64,000 nucleotides of DNA from CAIJNA01 sp964516815 (GTDB lineage: Bacteria; Campylobacterota; Campylobacteria; Campylobacterales; Arcobacteraceae): contig CAZEXK010000005.1 in the NCBI GenBank assembly GCA_964516815.1, positions 1 through 64,000 of the forward strand, given 5' to 3'. The position numbers and the translations under genes were made by a program. Shown here piece after piece: positions 16,789 to 25,438 of this stretch. Each line of letters starts with the position of its first letter. The stretch's first letter is position 1. The notes under the pieces were generated by a model. The model made no database searches and was not told the origin of the DNA. It saw nothing but the letters and a program-made list of their open reading frames with translations.

Positions 16789-17889
16789 CTACTTCTTCAC
16801 TAATTCATTATTTTTTTCTTGAAGTTGAATTAATTGCTTAAGACTTCTATGTTCACTTGAAACAGAGTCATTAACCTTATTAAGTACAGTTTCTATTGTA
16901 TTTGTTGTTGAATATTGATTAATATTCAATTCTTTTATTGATTCAGATATTGTTTCTAAGAACAAAGAATCTTGAACATTAGATTTTTTATTTTCTTCTA
17001 GGTATTGCATTAATTGTTGATAAATTAATTCACTAGATCTATTTGAAGTATCTATATTAGCTGATAATTGACTTAATGTATCAACAAATACATCCATAAA
17101 TGCAGTGCTTCCTGGATTTAATTTACTAGTATCAACTGCACTACCATCAGTAGTTTTTTCATTTGTATTATCTATTTCTTTTAGTGTTGTTTGTTGTTGA
17201 GAATCAATTAATTTACCTTTTAACCATTCTTGAACATCTTCACTAAACGATGCTTGTTGTCTTGTAAGTATATATTGTAATATATTTAGTAATATAGCTG
17301 AGGCAACTCCAAATAATGAAGATGAAAACCCAATAGCCATACCACCAAGAGGACCTGCAAATTGTGCCATAACCTCACTAATATTAATATCACCACCAAG
17401 TCCTAGAATAATAGCACCCATATCATCAATAGCAATTAATAATCCTGTAAAAGTACCAAATAGTCCAATCATAAGTGAAGTACCAACAAAAAATGATATA
17501 TAAACTTTAGTATTAAAAAATTGCGCTTCTAACCAAGATGATATATCTTTTGCTTCACTATTAGTAAAAAACAATACACCTTTTTTAGCTCTTTTTTCTA
17601 GCATATTAGCAATAGTAGCTGGCATTAATTTACCAACTCCTCTTAAATAAAAGTCTAGTTCTTTACCTTTTTTATAAGATAGCACCCCAAAAGTACCAGC
17701 TAACATGGTAAGACGAACAGATGATTGCAAAATTACAATTAGTCCAATCATAAAAATTGACAATATTCCAGAGTTGAATGCAATTGTCGCTTTAAAAGAT
17801 TGAACAACTGAATCAAAATTTGCTACTATTGTAAATATTACAAAAAGTAATAAAATAAAATAAATTTTTAGTAATTTTAATCTTCTCAT
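16789..17889 (-). CDS. MotA/TolQ/ExbB-family proton channel protein
   Basis: 366 residues with four predicted helices (~10-28, 38-58, 130-155, 180-207). The family motif GLFGTFTGLLIAIDDMG and the AGPLGGMAIGFSSSLFG helix are clear. A ~150-residue cytoplasmic C-terminal region, predicted helical and rich in Gln/Asn/Ser, follows the last helix and is longer than in ExbB or TolQ. With the MotB-like partner it should form a proton-conducting complex. Its place between a sensor gene and a TolC gene suggests that it powers or gates the secretion machinery, which is inference. Confidence 0.8.
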   Translation of the reverse strand: MRRLKLLKIYFILLLFVIFTIVANFDSVVQSFKATIAFNSGILSIFMIGLIVILQSSVRLTMLAGTFGVLSYKKGKELDFYLRGVGKLMPATIANMLEKRAKKGVLFFTNSEAKDISSWLEAQFFNTKVYISFFVGTSLMIGLFGTFTGLLIAIDDMGAIILGLGGDINISEVMAQFAGPLGGMAIGFSSSLFGVASAILLNILQYILTRQQASFSEDVQEWLKGKLIDSQQQTTLKEIDNTNEKTTDGSAVDTSKLNPGSTAFMDVFVDTLSQLSANIDTSNRSSELIYQQLMQYLEENKKSNVQDSLFLETISESIKELNINQYSTTNTIETVLNKVNDSVSSEHRSLKQLIQLQEKNNELVKK

Positions 17890-17896
17890 AACAATC

Positions 17897-18850
17897 CTAA
17901 AACATAAATAATAGAATTGAAATAACTAAACCTAATGATACAAAAGTAACTGATTTAATCATTTTTTCTACAAGGTTTACAAATCCATCATTTTTTTCAG
18001 TAAATTCTCCAAAAACAAACAACCCTATATCTGCACCATTAATATCTGTTGCGGTTTTATAAGATCTGTAAAATTTGTCATCACTATCATATGAATTCTC
18101 TAAAGCAACTTCAAAATCTTTTTCTTTCATGTCTTTCATTTTACTATAGAATCTACTTGAGTAATTACCTTGTTTGATAGTATAATCAGAAACTATATTT
18201 GAAAATTTACCATGCTTAGATTTTAATGATAACTTAACTAGCATCTTCTTATCTAGCATAAATATTAAAAAGGAATCTTCTTTTTCATAAAATTCTTTTA
18301 AACTATGAATTGATTGTTTTGTTTCCATTAGTCCTATAAATCTACCAGCATCTAATACTGGTTCAATTAAACTTAAATAAACTGCATCATCTTGAATTTC
18401 AATTCCAAATGATTGTGATTTTGTTCTCATGAGATTAATAATTGTATTTCTAAATGTATCTTGTGTATTCAATTGAGAATAAAATTTTATAATTAATGGA
18501 TATTTTATATTTTTGCTATATAATTCATTGAATTTATCTTCATAAAGTGAGATACTCTCTTTATCAAAATCTCTCATATGAGTAATGATACTAATATCTT
18601 GCAAAATAGTATTTGTTATTTTTAAATATTCTTTTTTTCTTGAATCAAATAAATTATCCATTGACCTATTGTTATTATTTTTTAAACTTTCGTATACATC
18701 ATCTTTAATACTACTTGTCATTGTCATAATAAAATACATAAAAATTAAAATTCCAAGTACAGAGATGATAGACAGACTTGTAAATAACAAACCTCTATTG
18801 TTTCTTATTTTTTTAAGTAAATCTTGAATTCTTTTTATTAAACTAAACAT
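17897..18850 (-). CDS. Cache-type membrane sensor without an output domain
   Basis: 317 residues. Cytoplasmic basic N-terminus, helix ~23-45, a periplasmic domain of ~250 residues resembling double-Cache sensors (SLFLDSRKKEYLKI-type start as in NLFDSRKKEYLKI; FIGLMETKQSIHSLKEF), and a second helix at the very end (~298-317). No HAMP, kinase, methyl-accepting or GGDEF domain follows. Stop is 7 bases before the MotA-like start. The signal could be passed through the membrane to the MotA/MotB-like pair. First gene of the leftward operon. Confidence 0.65.
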   Translation of the reverse strand: MFSLIKRIQDLLKKIRNNRGLLFTSLSIISVLGILIFMYFIMTMTSSIKDDVYESLKNNNNRSMDNLFDSRKKEYLKITNTILQDISIITHMRDFDKESISLYEDKFNELYSKNIKYPLIIKFYSQLNTQDTFRNTIINLMRTKSQSFGIEIQDDAVYLSLIEPVLDAGRFIGLMETKQSIHSLKEFYEKEDSFLIFMLDKKMLVKLSLKSKHGKFSNIVSDYTIKQGNYSSRFYSKMKDMKEKDFEVALENSYDSDDKFYRSYKTATDINGADIGLFVFGEFTEKNDGFVNLVEKMIKSVTFVSLGLVISILLFMF

Positions 18851-19017
18851 CCAATTCCTTTTATATGAGTATAGTGATTGTAAATAAATATTACTTAATA
18901 GCTCATTAAATTCTTGTGAATAATTGTTATATTTTTGTCATATTTATAAAATAAATTGTTACAATTTAGTTTTTTTTAATTTATTTATTTAATTGTATTT
19001 AAATTTTATATTTGTTT

Positions 19018-19023
19018 TATAAT
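19018..19023 (+). promoter_or_regulatory. candidate -10 box for the ferredoxin gene
   Basis: TATAAT in TTTTATAATTATT, 41 bases before the ferredoxin ATG at 19064. It lies in the ~210-base divergent region between the Cache gene and the ferredoxin gene, which otherwise holds only AT-rich sequence. Confidence 0.4.
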
Positions 19024-19063
19024 TATTATGTTAAAGTTTATCACAATTATTAAGGAGAATGAA

Positions 19064-19345
19064 ATGGCAGTAAAGATAACTGATATATGTATTAACTGTG
19101 ATGCTTGTTTAGACGAGTGTCCAACTGAATCAATAGTAGATAATGATGAAAACCCAACAGGTGAGGATATTTATTATGTAAATGCAGATACTTGTACAGA
19201 GTGTGTTGGTGATCATGATGAGCCAGCCTGTGCTGAAGCTTGTCCAACTGAAGGTTGTATCGTATGGGATGATTCAAGTGTTGCACCTAGTCAACCAAGA
19301 AGTGAAAACAGAGGAGCTGATGAAGAGCCTTGTGTTGTAGATTAA
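19064..19345 (+). CDS. 2[4Fe-4S] ferredoxin (YfhL/alvin-type)
   Basis: 93 residues. Start chosen at 19064 because AAGGAG (19052-19057) sits 6-7 bases upstream; an in-frame ATG at 19028 has no ribosome site. Two cluster motifs: CINCDACLDECP at the N-terminus, then CTECVGDHDEPACAEACP, whose spacing between the second and third Cys is lengthened as in alvin-type ferredoxins, plus a further Cys in EGC and an acidic tail ending CVVD. Cytoplasmic low-potential electron carrier. Followed by a strong terminator, so it is probably a single-gene transcript. Confidence 0.9.
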   Translation: MAVKITDICINCDACLDECPTESIVDNDENPTGEDIYYVNADTCTECVGDHDEPACAEACPTEGCIVWDDSSVAPSQPRSENRGADEEPCVVD

Positions 19346-19363
19346 TATTTATTAGTTTTCACG

Positions 19364-19398
19364 AAAAAGCTAAGAGCTAGTCTCTTAGCTTTTTTTTT
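19364..19398 (+). terminator. rho-independent terminator after the ferredoxin gene
   Basis: AGCTAAGAG (19368-19376) pairs with CTCTTAGCT (19382-19390) around a 5-base loop, followed by a run of T. A run of A on the left pairs with the first Ts. Confidence 0.85.
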
Positions 19399-19432
19399 GC
19401 TTAAAAACAGCTATATTTAAGCTATATTTTTA

Positions 19433-19438
19433 TATAAT
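19433..19438 (+). promoter_or_regulatory. candidate -10 box for ndk
   Basis: TATAAT in TTTATATAATCC, 31 bases before the ndk ATG and just after the ferredoxin terminator, so a new transcript should start here. Confidence 0.5.
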
Positions 19439-19469
19439 CCTCAACTTTAAAAAATATGGAGAGATAAAT

Positions 19470-19883
19470 ATGGAACAAACATTATCTATAATTAAGCCTG
19501 ACGCTGTACAAAAAAATGTTGTAGGACAAATCTTAAGTAGATTTGAAAATGCGAACTTAAGAATTGCAGCAACAAAAAAAATACAACTTAGCAATGCAGA
19601 TGCAGAAGCATTTTATGCAGTACATGCTCAAAGACCTTTCTTTAGAGATTTAGTAGATTTTATGATTTCTGGACCAGTTGTAGTGACTGTTTTAGAAGGA
19701 ACAAATGCTATGCAAATCAATAGAGATTTAATGGGTGCAACTGATCCCAAAGAAGCAGAAAAAGGTACTATTAGAGCTGATTTTGCAGAATCAATTGATG
19801 CAAATGCAGTACATGGTTCAGACAGTGTTGAAAATGCAACAAATGAAATTAATTTTTTCTTTGCACAAAAAGACATTTGTTAA
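19470..19883 (+). CDS. ndk: nucleoside diphosphate kinase
   Basis: 137 residues, the normal bacterial length. Shows the N-terminal TLSIIKPDAV, the substrate-binding region (RPFFRDLVDFMISGPVV) and the active-site NAVHGSDS with the phospho-accepting His. Transfers the gamma phosphate between nucleoside triphosphates and diphosphates in the cytoplasm. GGAGAG lies 8 bases upstream. First gene of a run leading into ribosomal and lipid genes. Confidence 0.97.
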   Translation: MEQTLSIIKPDAVQKNVVGQILSRFENANLRIAATKKIQLSNADAEAFYAVHAQRPFFRDLVDFMISGPVVVTVLEGTNAMQINRDLMGATDPKEAEKGTIRADFAESIDANAVHGSDSVENATNEINFFFAQKDIC

Positions 19884-19891
19884 ACTAAACT

Positions 19892-20275
19892 ATGAAAATT
19901 GAGTTTTCTAAACTTCCTAGAAATGAAAATAAATTTGAGATAACATCAAATTCAGTAAAATTTTTAGGAACATTTAGTAGAGTATCAGGAAGCATAGCAA
20001 GAATTAAATCAAAAATCATAGGAAATTATGATGTTGATTGTTGTAAATGTGCATCAACTATTAATAAAGATATAGACGAAAATATCGTATATACACTTAG
20101 TGATGGTGCAATTTCATTAAAAGATGAAAGAGAAAATGAAATTATCATTGAAGTTAATAATCATATAGTAGATTTTGAAGAAATATTAAATAGTGAATTA
20201 GAATCAATTAAAAGTGATTACTTTATATGTGATAATTGTAATACAAACGAACAATTTATAAATATAGAAATATAA
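19892..20275 (+). CDS. YceD/DUF177-family protein (ribosome-associated)
   Basis: 127 residues. Two Cys pairs (CCKC and CDNC) and the position directly before rpmF match the DUF177/YceD family, whose members affect 23S rRNA accumulation in other bacteria. Gene order yceD-rpmF-plsX-fabH is widely conserved and supports the call more than the rather diverged sequence. Probably cytoplasmic. Confidence 0.75.
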   Translation: MKIEFSKLPRNENKFEITSNSVKFLGTFSRVSGSIARIKSKIIGNYDVDCCKCASTINKDIDENIVYTLSDGAISLKDERENEIIIEVNNHIVDFEEILNSELESIKSDYFICDNCNTNEQFINIEI

Positions 20276-20293
20276 TCTAAAAAAGGATAAAAA

Positions 20294-20446
20294 ATGGCAG
20301 TACCAAAGAGACGAGTTTCACACTCAAGAAGTGCAAAAAGAAGAACACACTATAAAATTACATTAAAAAGACCAGTTAAAGATACAGATGGGACATGGAA
20401 AATGCCTCACAATATTAATCCAACTACAGGTGAATACAAAGCATAA
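20294..20446 (+). CDS. rpmF: 50S ribosomal protein L32
   Basis: 50 residues: MAVPKRRVSHSRSAKRRTHY at the start, Lys/Arg rich, ending GEYKA. Short but unmistakable, with AAAAGGAT upstream. The zinc-binding cysteines found in some L32 proteins are absent. The stop codon TAA shares a base with the plsX start (TAATG), so the two are coupled, as in many bacteria. Confidence 0.97.
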   Translation: MAVPKRRVSHSRSAKRRTHYKITLKRPVKDTDGTWKMPHNINPTTGEYKA

Positions 20447-21435
20447 TGTTAAAAATTGCAATTGATGCCATGGGTGGAGACAATGGACCAACTCCTATCA
20501 TCGAAGGTTTATTATTAGCTTTAAATAAAAATAAAAATTTTACTGCAATTGCAGTAGGGTTTACAAATGAATTAGTTCCTTTAATACCACAAAGATATGT
20601 ATCAAAAATAGAAATCATTAATTGTACTGATGTTATAGAAATGCAAGATAGTGCAACAGATGCTTTAAAAAGAAAAGATTCATCTGCATATATAGCAATA
20701 CAGCTTGTCAAAGATGGACTTGCTGATGCTTATGTTAGTGCTGGTCATAGTGGCGCTAGTATGTCATTGGCTACTCTAAAAATAGGTAGAATTAAAGGAG
20801 TAAGTCGTCCTGCAATTGCAGCACTTATGCCTACTGTTGATGGAAATACCTTAGTACTTGACGTTGGAGCGAATGTTGACTGTGATTCTAAGCATTTACA
20901 AGAATTTGCGATTATGGGTCAAGTTTATGCGCAGCAAGTCCTAGAAATTGAAGAACCATTGACAGGATTACTTAGTAATGGTGAGGAAGAATCTAAAGGC
21001 AATGAATCAACTAAAGGAACCTTTAAACTTTTAGAAAATATGCCTTATTTTGTTGGAAATGTTGAAGGAAATGATATTTTTAATGGTTCAACTGATGTAG
21101 TAGTATGTGATGGTTTTATTGGTAACATTATGCTAAAAACAGCTGAAGGTGTTGCTGATACTATAGGAAAAATCATTAAACAAAATTTAAGAAAATCGCT
21201 TGTATCTATTTTAGGTGCAGTTTTAATGAGAAAAGTTTTCAAAAGCTTAAAAATCAAAGTTGATTATGCAGAATATGGTGGAGCACCTTTAATAGGTATC
21301 AAAGCCCCTGTAATTATAGCTCATGGAAAATCAAATAAAAAAGCAATGCAAAATGCAATATTTCAAGCAATAGCATCTGCACAATCTGATTTAAATGAAG
21401 TTATTCGATTAAGATTAGAAGAGATTAGGGAATAA
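20446..21435 (+). CDS. plsX: phosphate acyltransferase PlsX
   Basis: 329 residues. The start KIAIDAMGGDNGP and internal GHSGASMSLA, DVGANVDCD and YAEYGGAPLIGI are family signatures. It converts acyl-ACP to acyl-phosphate, the first committed step of phospholipid synthesis by the PlsX-PlsY route. Coupled to rpmF upstream and fabH 2 bases downstream. Confidence 0.97.
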   Translation: MLKIAIDAMGGDNGPTPIIEGLLLALNKNKNFTAIAVGFTNELVPLIPQRYVSKIEIINCTDVIEMQDSATDALKRKDSSAYIAIQLVKDGLADAYVSAGHSGASMSLATLKIGRIKGVSRPAIAALMPTVDGNTLVLDVGANVDCDSKHLQEFAIMGQVYAQQVLEIEEPLTGLLSNGEEESKGNESTKGTFKLLENMPYFVGNVEGNDIFNGSTDVVVCDGFIGNIMLKTAEGVADTIGKIIKQNLRKSLVSILGAVLMRKVFKSLKIKVDYAEYGGAPLIGIKAPVIIAHGKSNKKAMQNAIFQAIASAQSDLNEVIRLRLEEIRE

Positions 21436-21437
21436 TC

Positions 21438-22412
21438 ATGTACGCATCATTTAGATCAATTGGAGCTTACATTCCTAGTGAAATTAGAGGAAATGATTGG
21501 TTTACTTCAAGAATGGATACGACTGATGAATGGATTAAAAAAAGAACTGGAATTAGTCAAAGAAGAATAGCTTCTGACTTGGAAAATACAAGTGATTTAG
21601 CTGTTCAAGCATCAAAAGTAGCAATAAGTAGAGCAAATATCAAAAATGAAGATATTGATCTAGTAATATGTGCTACAATTACTCCTGATTTTTATTGTAT
21701 GCCTTCTACGGCTTGTGTTATATCTGAAAAATTAGGAATTGCAGATGTAATGGCTTTAGATATTAGTGCTGCTTGTACTGGTTTTGTTTATGCTATAAGT
21801 ATAGCAAAAGCGTTTATTGAATCTGGAATGAAAAAAAATGTATTAGTTATTGGTGCTGAAAAATTATCTACTATTGTAGATTATACAGATAGAACAACTT
21901 GTATGTTATTTGGAGATGGTGCAGGTGCAGCAATTATTAGTGCTACAGAAAATAAAGACGAAGCTATTGTTGATATCCAATGTTCTTCTGATGGTAGACA
22001 GCAAGACTTATTATTAACACCTGGACTACAAAGTGGAGAAGCTGCCTTCATGCAAATGAAAGGTAATGAAACTTTTAAAATAGCTGTAAGAACACTTACT
22101 AAGGATGTTAAAGACATACTTCAAAAAAATAATATGACTGAAAAAGATGTTGATTTTTTTATTCCTCATCAAGCAAATTTTAGAATTATAAAAGCAGTTG
22201 GTGATAATTTAAATTTTCCAGATGAAAAAAAAGTATTAACTGTACATAAATATGGTAATACCTCTTCAGCATCAATTCCTATGGCAATTAATGATTGGTA
22301 TGAAAGTGGTAAACTTAAAAATGGAAATATGATGTTACTTGATGCATTTGGTGGTGGACTTACTTGGGGATCAGCTCTTATAAAATTTTGTGGAAAAACT
22401 ATAACTAAGTAA
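21438..22412 (+). CDS. fabH: beta-ketoacyl-ACP synthase III
   Basis: 324 residues. Catalytic triad visible: Cys in SAACTGFVYA, His in PHQANFRI, Asn in YGNTSSASI; glycine-rich end DAFGGGLTWGSALIKF. It condenses acetyl-CoA with malonyl-ACP to start fatty-acid synthesis. Last gene of the rpmF-plsX-fabH run; its 3' end overlaps the convergent gene by 8 bases. Confidence 0.97.
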   Translation: MYASFRSIGAYIPSEIRGNDWFTSRMDTTDEWIKKRTGISQRRIASDLENTSDLAVQASKVAISRANIKNEDIDLVICATITPDFYCMPSTACVISEKLGIADVMALDISAACTGFVYAISIAKAFIESGMKKNVLVIGAEKLSTIVDYTDRTTCMLFGDGAGAAIISATENKDEAIVDIQCSSDGRQQDLLLTPGLQSGEAAFMQMKGNETFKIAVRTLTKDVKDILQKNNMTEKDVDFFIPHQANFRIIKAVGDNLNFPDEKKVLTVHKYGNTSSASIPMAINDWYESGKLKNGNMMLLDAFGGGLTWGSALIKFCGKTITK

Positions 22413-22845
22413 GTTTAAAGTTTTTAAAAGCGTTTTTACTTCTTTCTTCTTGCTCTTTATTGTCTTGCTTATTTGAAAAATACTTATCAATAGTTGCAAT
22501 TGGATTAATAAATATTATTGAATCTTTTATTCCTATTTGAAAAATACTATAATATGGGATAGTACTCACACTACCAAAATTTTGTGCTCCAAAACCAGTT
22601 TCAAATTCTATATTATTTTTATTTATTACTAATGATGAAAAAGCATAATTGGATATTGCAAATAATGTATATTGACCAAATGTTTTTTTAATATTTTCAG
22701 GTAATATTGGTGAAAAGGTAACAGCTCTTATTTGTGCTGTTATATTAAATTCATAATTATTTTCTTTTAAATATGTTATTAATTCTTTAACTTGATTTGA
22801 GGAAAATTTTTTATAATTTTCATCTTGTAAAATTTCAATTGACAT
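22405..22845 (-). CDS. SspB-like protein (candidate ClpXP adaptor)
   Basis: 146 residues, AGGA well placed before the ATG. No family is certain. The middle (SNYAFSSLVINKNNIEFETGFG, then VSTIPYYSIFQIGI) follows the SspB pattern, where a short strand is followed by IsFsArFgG...i.vP..aVlaIyA. SspB delivers ssrA-tagged peptides to ClpXP. The C-terminal tail is charged (KQDNKEQEERSKNAFKNF), as are SspB tails that bind ClpX, though the usual LRVVK-type end is missing. First gene upstream of nothing; it follows pabC by 9 bases and may be co-transcribed with pabB-pabC. Confidence 0.5.
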   Translation of the reverse strand: MSIEILQDENYKKFSSNQVKELITYLKENNYEFNITAQIRAVTFSPILPENIKKTFGQYTLFAISNYAFSSLVINKNNIEFETGFGAQNFGSVSTIPYYSIFQIGIKDSIIFINPIATIDKYFSNKQDNKEQEERSKNAFKNFKLT

Positions 22846-22854
22846 TTTTGTCCT

Positions 22855-23427
22855 TTAATCATTTATTGTATATTGTGTTAGTATATCAAAATCTATCATA
22901 GAATTTAATAGAGCAATTTTTTTGGCTTTTTTTAGCATATTTAAATCAATATTTGCATATTGTAAGATACCTGAATTTACGTATCTATGAAGAGTAGTTC
23001 CTTGTAGTAAATATTTTTTAGGTGTTAGCCATTTGTTATTATAAAATATTGCTATGTTTGCAATAGATGTATCGCAAACAAAATTATTTTTTATAATTAT
23101 TATTTCATCACTCAGATTCTTTTTTAAGAAAAGTTTATTTAGATTATCTCTATTTAAACTTTTTTTGTTGTATTGTATATGATTGTCATATACAATTTGA
23201 AAAGAATTTATTTGTCTTTTTTTATAACTATCATAACTTATAGATAAAATACTATTGTTACTATAAACAACTTTACATTTTAGTAGTTTTTCATTTGGAG
23301 GATTTATATATTCATATAGATTTATATTAAGACCAATAGTATTAGATATTCTTTTTTCATGGTAAGTAAGATTATATATTTCAAAATCTTTACATTTAAT
23401 ACTTTCAAAATAAACATTATTCATCAT
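22855..23427 (-). CDS. aminodeoxychorismate lyase-like class IV aminotransferase
   Basis: 190 residues, shorter than E. coli PabC (~270). The motif KKSLNR carries the likely PLP-binding Lys. DEIIIIKNNFVCDTSIANIAIF and the LLQGTTLHRYV segment (L.GT.R) are typical of the family. It should release p-aminobenzoate for folate synthesis from the product of PabB. Its start ATG lies within the pabB stop region (ATGATG), so the two are translationally coupled. Confidence 0.8.
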   Translation of the reverse strand: MMNNVYFESIKCKDFEIYNLTYHEKRISNTIGLNINLYEYINPPNEKLLKCKVVYSNNSILSISYDSYKKRQINSFQIVYDNHIQYNKKSLNRDNLNKLFLKKNLSDEIIIIKNNFVCDTSIANIAIFYNNKWLTPKKYLLQGTTLHRYVNSGILQYANIDLNMLKKAKKIALLNSMIDFDILTQYTIND

Positions 23428-24359
23428 GGTATATAGATCTTTTCATACATTTCATCATATTCATTTTGGCAAATACTATCAATAGTAATACCTCCACCAC
23501 TTTTATAAAAATATTTTCCATTTTCATTTTGAATAAATCTAATTAGTACAGAGCTATCAACATTAACACCATCAAATACTCCCCAAATACCTGTAAAATA
23601 ATCTCTATTGTAATCTTCCACATCATCTATAATATTTATTGTTGATTTTTTTGGAGATCCCGTTATGCTACCAGCTGGTAATAATGATGTAATAATATCA
23701 CCTAAATTATCTTGCCAGTTTTTATCCAAATTTCCAGATATTTTTGAAGATACTTGATAAAGACTATTTCTTCCAGCTTTTATTTTATCTATATACCTGA
23801 ATTTATCAACATTAATATTTTTTGCAATAATAGATAAATCATTTCTTAATAAATCAACAATCATGGTATGTTCTGCTAACTCTTTTTTATTGGAAATAAT
23901 TAATTTTTTTGCATTTTTAATATTTGCATTAATAGTCCCTTTCATAGGATAAGCATAGATTTTATTATTAGATATTTTTATAAATGTTTCAGGAGAAAAG
24001 GATAAAAATTTATTTTTGAAATACAATTTATATTTTGCATTTGAATTATTGTATAATTGTTTTAAATTTAAATTATTAATTATTTTTGTTTTGCAAGTTA
24101 GATTTGAGATATAAGTATTGCCTTTTTTTATATGAGAAATTATTTTATTAAATTTCTTTTTATAAGAATTAAAACTTTCCTTTTGAAAATTTATTGTACT
24201 ATTAGTTTTATATATATTCTTATCATCAATACTATAAAATATATTTTTTGGTAAATTATTTAAATTAAAAATTTCCCATTGTTTTAAGTCATATGATATT
24301 ATAAACATAATAGGATTTTTATTCTTACCATGTAAATTTAATTCATTTTTTAAATTCAT
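23424..24359 (-). CDS. pabB: aminodeoxychorismate synthase component I
   Basis: 311 residues from the ATG at 24359, chosen because AGGA lies 5-8 bases upstream; the frame stays open to 24440 but only adds an unlikely hydrophobic stretch. Motifs: GNTYISNLT, SPETFI, YPMKGTI, AEHTMIVDLLRNDL, LPAGSITGSPK, YFTGIWG. PAGSITGSPK fits PabB better than TrpE. It is shorter than the ~450-residue type because the N-terminal region is reduced. Makes 4-amino-4-deoxychorismate; no PabA glutaminase is nearby. Confidence 0.88.
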   Translation of the reverse strand: MNLKNELNLHGKNKNPIMFIISYDLKQWEIFNLNNLPKNIFYSIDDKNIYKTNSTINFQKESFNSYKKKFNKIISHIKKGNTYISNLTCKTKIINNLNLKQLYNNSNAKYKLYFKNKFLSFSPETFIKISNNKIYAYPMKGTINANIKNAKKLIISNKKELAEHTMIVDLLRNDLSIIAKNINVDKFRYIDKIKAGRNSLYQVSSKISGNLDKNWQDNLGDIITSLLPAGSITGSPKKSTINIIDDVEDYNRDYFTGIWGVFDGVNVDSSVLIRFIQNENGKYFYKSGGGITIDSICQNEYDEMYEKIYIP

Positions 24360-24557
24360 TTTTGTCCTATGCTTATGTATTTTTTTTATTAAAAAAACAT
24401 AAGTTAAAATATTAAATACAAATGTTACTGTTAGTATCAAGTTAAATAATACATCTTACTTAACATTGTAGGTATAAGTGAAACTTTACTATATATTAGC
24501 TATTATTTACTTTATTATTGTCAATTAAATTTTTTAAATTGGCTAAAGGGGAAAATT

Positions 24558-24947
24558 ATGGAACATATGGATTTTGCACATCCTTATTTTGGGGCTTTTT
24601 TGATGTTTGTAGTAACATTTAGTGCATTTACAGCAACAACTATGCTTGCAAGATTTATAAGTAGAAAATTTGCCAGGCTTGATACTGAAAAATTAAAATG
24701 TACGATTTATGAGTGTGGTCCTGAGGTAAACAAACAAAAAAATACAATATCTGTACAGTTTTATTTAATGGCATTATTATTTATATTATTTGATGTTGAA
24801 ATTATATTCATGTTTCCTTGGGCAGTTGATTTTAAAGTTTTAGGTTGGTTTGGAATAATTGAGATGGCATTGTTTATATTATTATTAACAATTGGATTTA
24901 TATACGCATGGAAAAAAGGAGCATTACAATGGCACAGCATAAAGTAG
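24558..24947 (+). CDS. nuoA: NADH-quinone oxidoreductase subunit A
   Basis: 129 residues, three transmembrane helices. The loop YECGPEVN and the second helix FYLMALLFILFDVEIIFMFPWAV are conserved NuoA features. GGGGA lies just upstream. First gene of the 14-gene complex I operon; the 117 bases between pabB and this start presumably hold the operon promoter, but I cannot pick a convincing -10. Confidence 0.97.
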   Translation: MEHMDFAHPYFGAFLMFVVTFSAFTATTMLARFISRKFARLDTEKLKCTIYECGPEVNKQKNTISVQFYLMALLFILFDVEIIFMFPWAVDFKVLGWFGIIEMALFILLLTIGFIYAWKKGALQWHSIK

Positions 24948-25438
24948 ATTATTTAGCACAAGGCGGTGCACCTATTGCTCTTACTGCGGTTGATAAGTTA
25001 GTTAATTTTGGTAGAAGTAATTCTTTATGGCCTATGACTTATGGTTTAGCCTGTTGCGCGATTGAGATGATGGCTTCAGGAGCTTCAAGATTTGATTTTG
25101 ATAGATTTGGAACAATTTTTAGAGCCAGTCCTAGACAATCTGATGTTTTAATCATTGCAGGAACTTTAACTAAAAAACATGCAGAATTTTTAAGAAGATT
25201 ATATGATCAAATGCCAGATCCTAAATGGGTAATATCTATGGGTTCATGTGCAAATACAGGTGGTATGTTTAACACATATGCTACAGTTCAAGGTGCCGAT
25301 AGAGTAATACCTGTTGACATTTATCTTCCTGGATGTGCTCCACGACCTGAAACATTGCAATATGCATTGATGTTATTGCAACAAAAAATAAGAAGAAATC
25401 CAGCAAACTTATCTCAAAAAAGTAAAAGGTTAGTATAG
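24929..25438 (+). CDS. nuoB: NADH-quinone oxidoreductase subunit B
   Basis: 169 residues from the ATG at 24929, placed 7 bases after AAGGAG and overlapping the end of nuoA by 19 bases. N2 cluster ligands are visible: the CC pair in YGLACCAIEMM, GSCANTGG and LPGCAPRPE. It carries the terminal iron-sulfur cluster that passes electrons to quinone. Confidence 0.97.
   Translation: MAQHKVDYLAQGGAPIALTAVDKLVNFGRSNSLWPMTYGLACCAIEMMASGASRFDFDRFGTIFRASPRQSDVLIIAGTLTKKHAEFLRRLYDQMPDPKWVISMGSCANTGGMFNTYATVQGADRVIPVDIYLPGCAPRPETLQYALMLLQQKIRRNPANLSQKSKRLV

Noticed and set aside
16066..17889. Flagellar motAB, Tol-Exb or Zorya defence genes
   Set aside because: No tolA/tolB, tonB, or zorC/zorD/zorE neighbours, and the flanking genes are secretion and c-di-GMP receptor genes; a Zorya-like origin is not excluded by sequence alone.
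19028..19063. Earlier start for the ferredoxin
   Set aside because: AAGGAG precedes the ATG at 19064 at the right distance and the product then begins as ferredoxins do.
24360..24440. Upstream extension of pabB giving a hydrophobic N-terminus
   Set aside because: The ATG at 24359 has a well-placed AGGA; the extension has none and does not resemble PabB.
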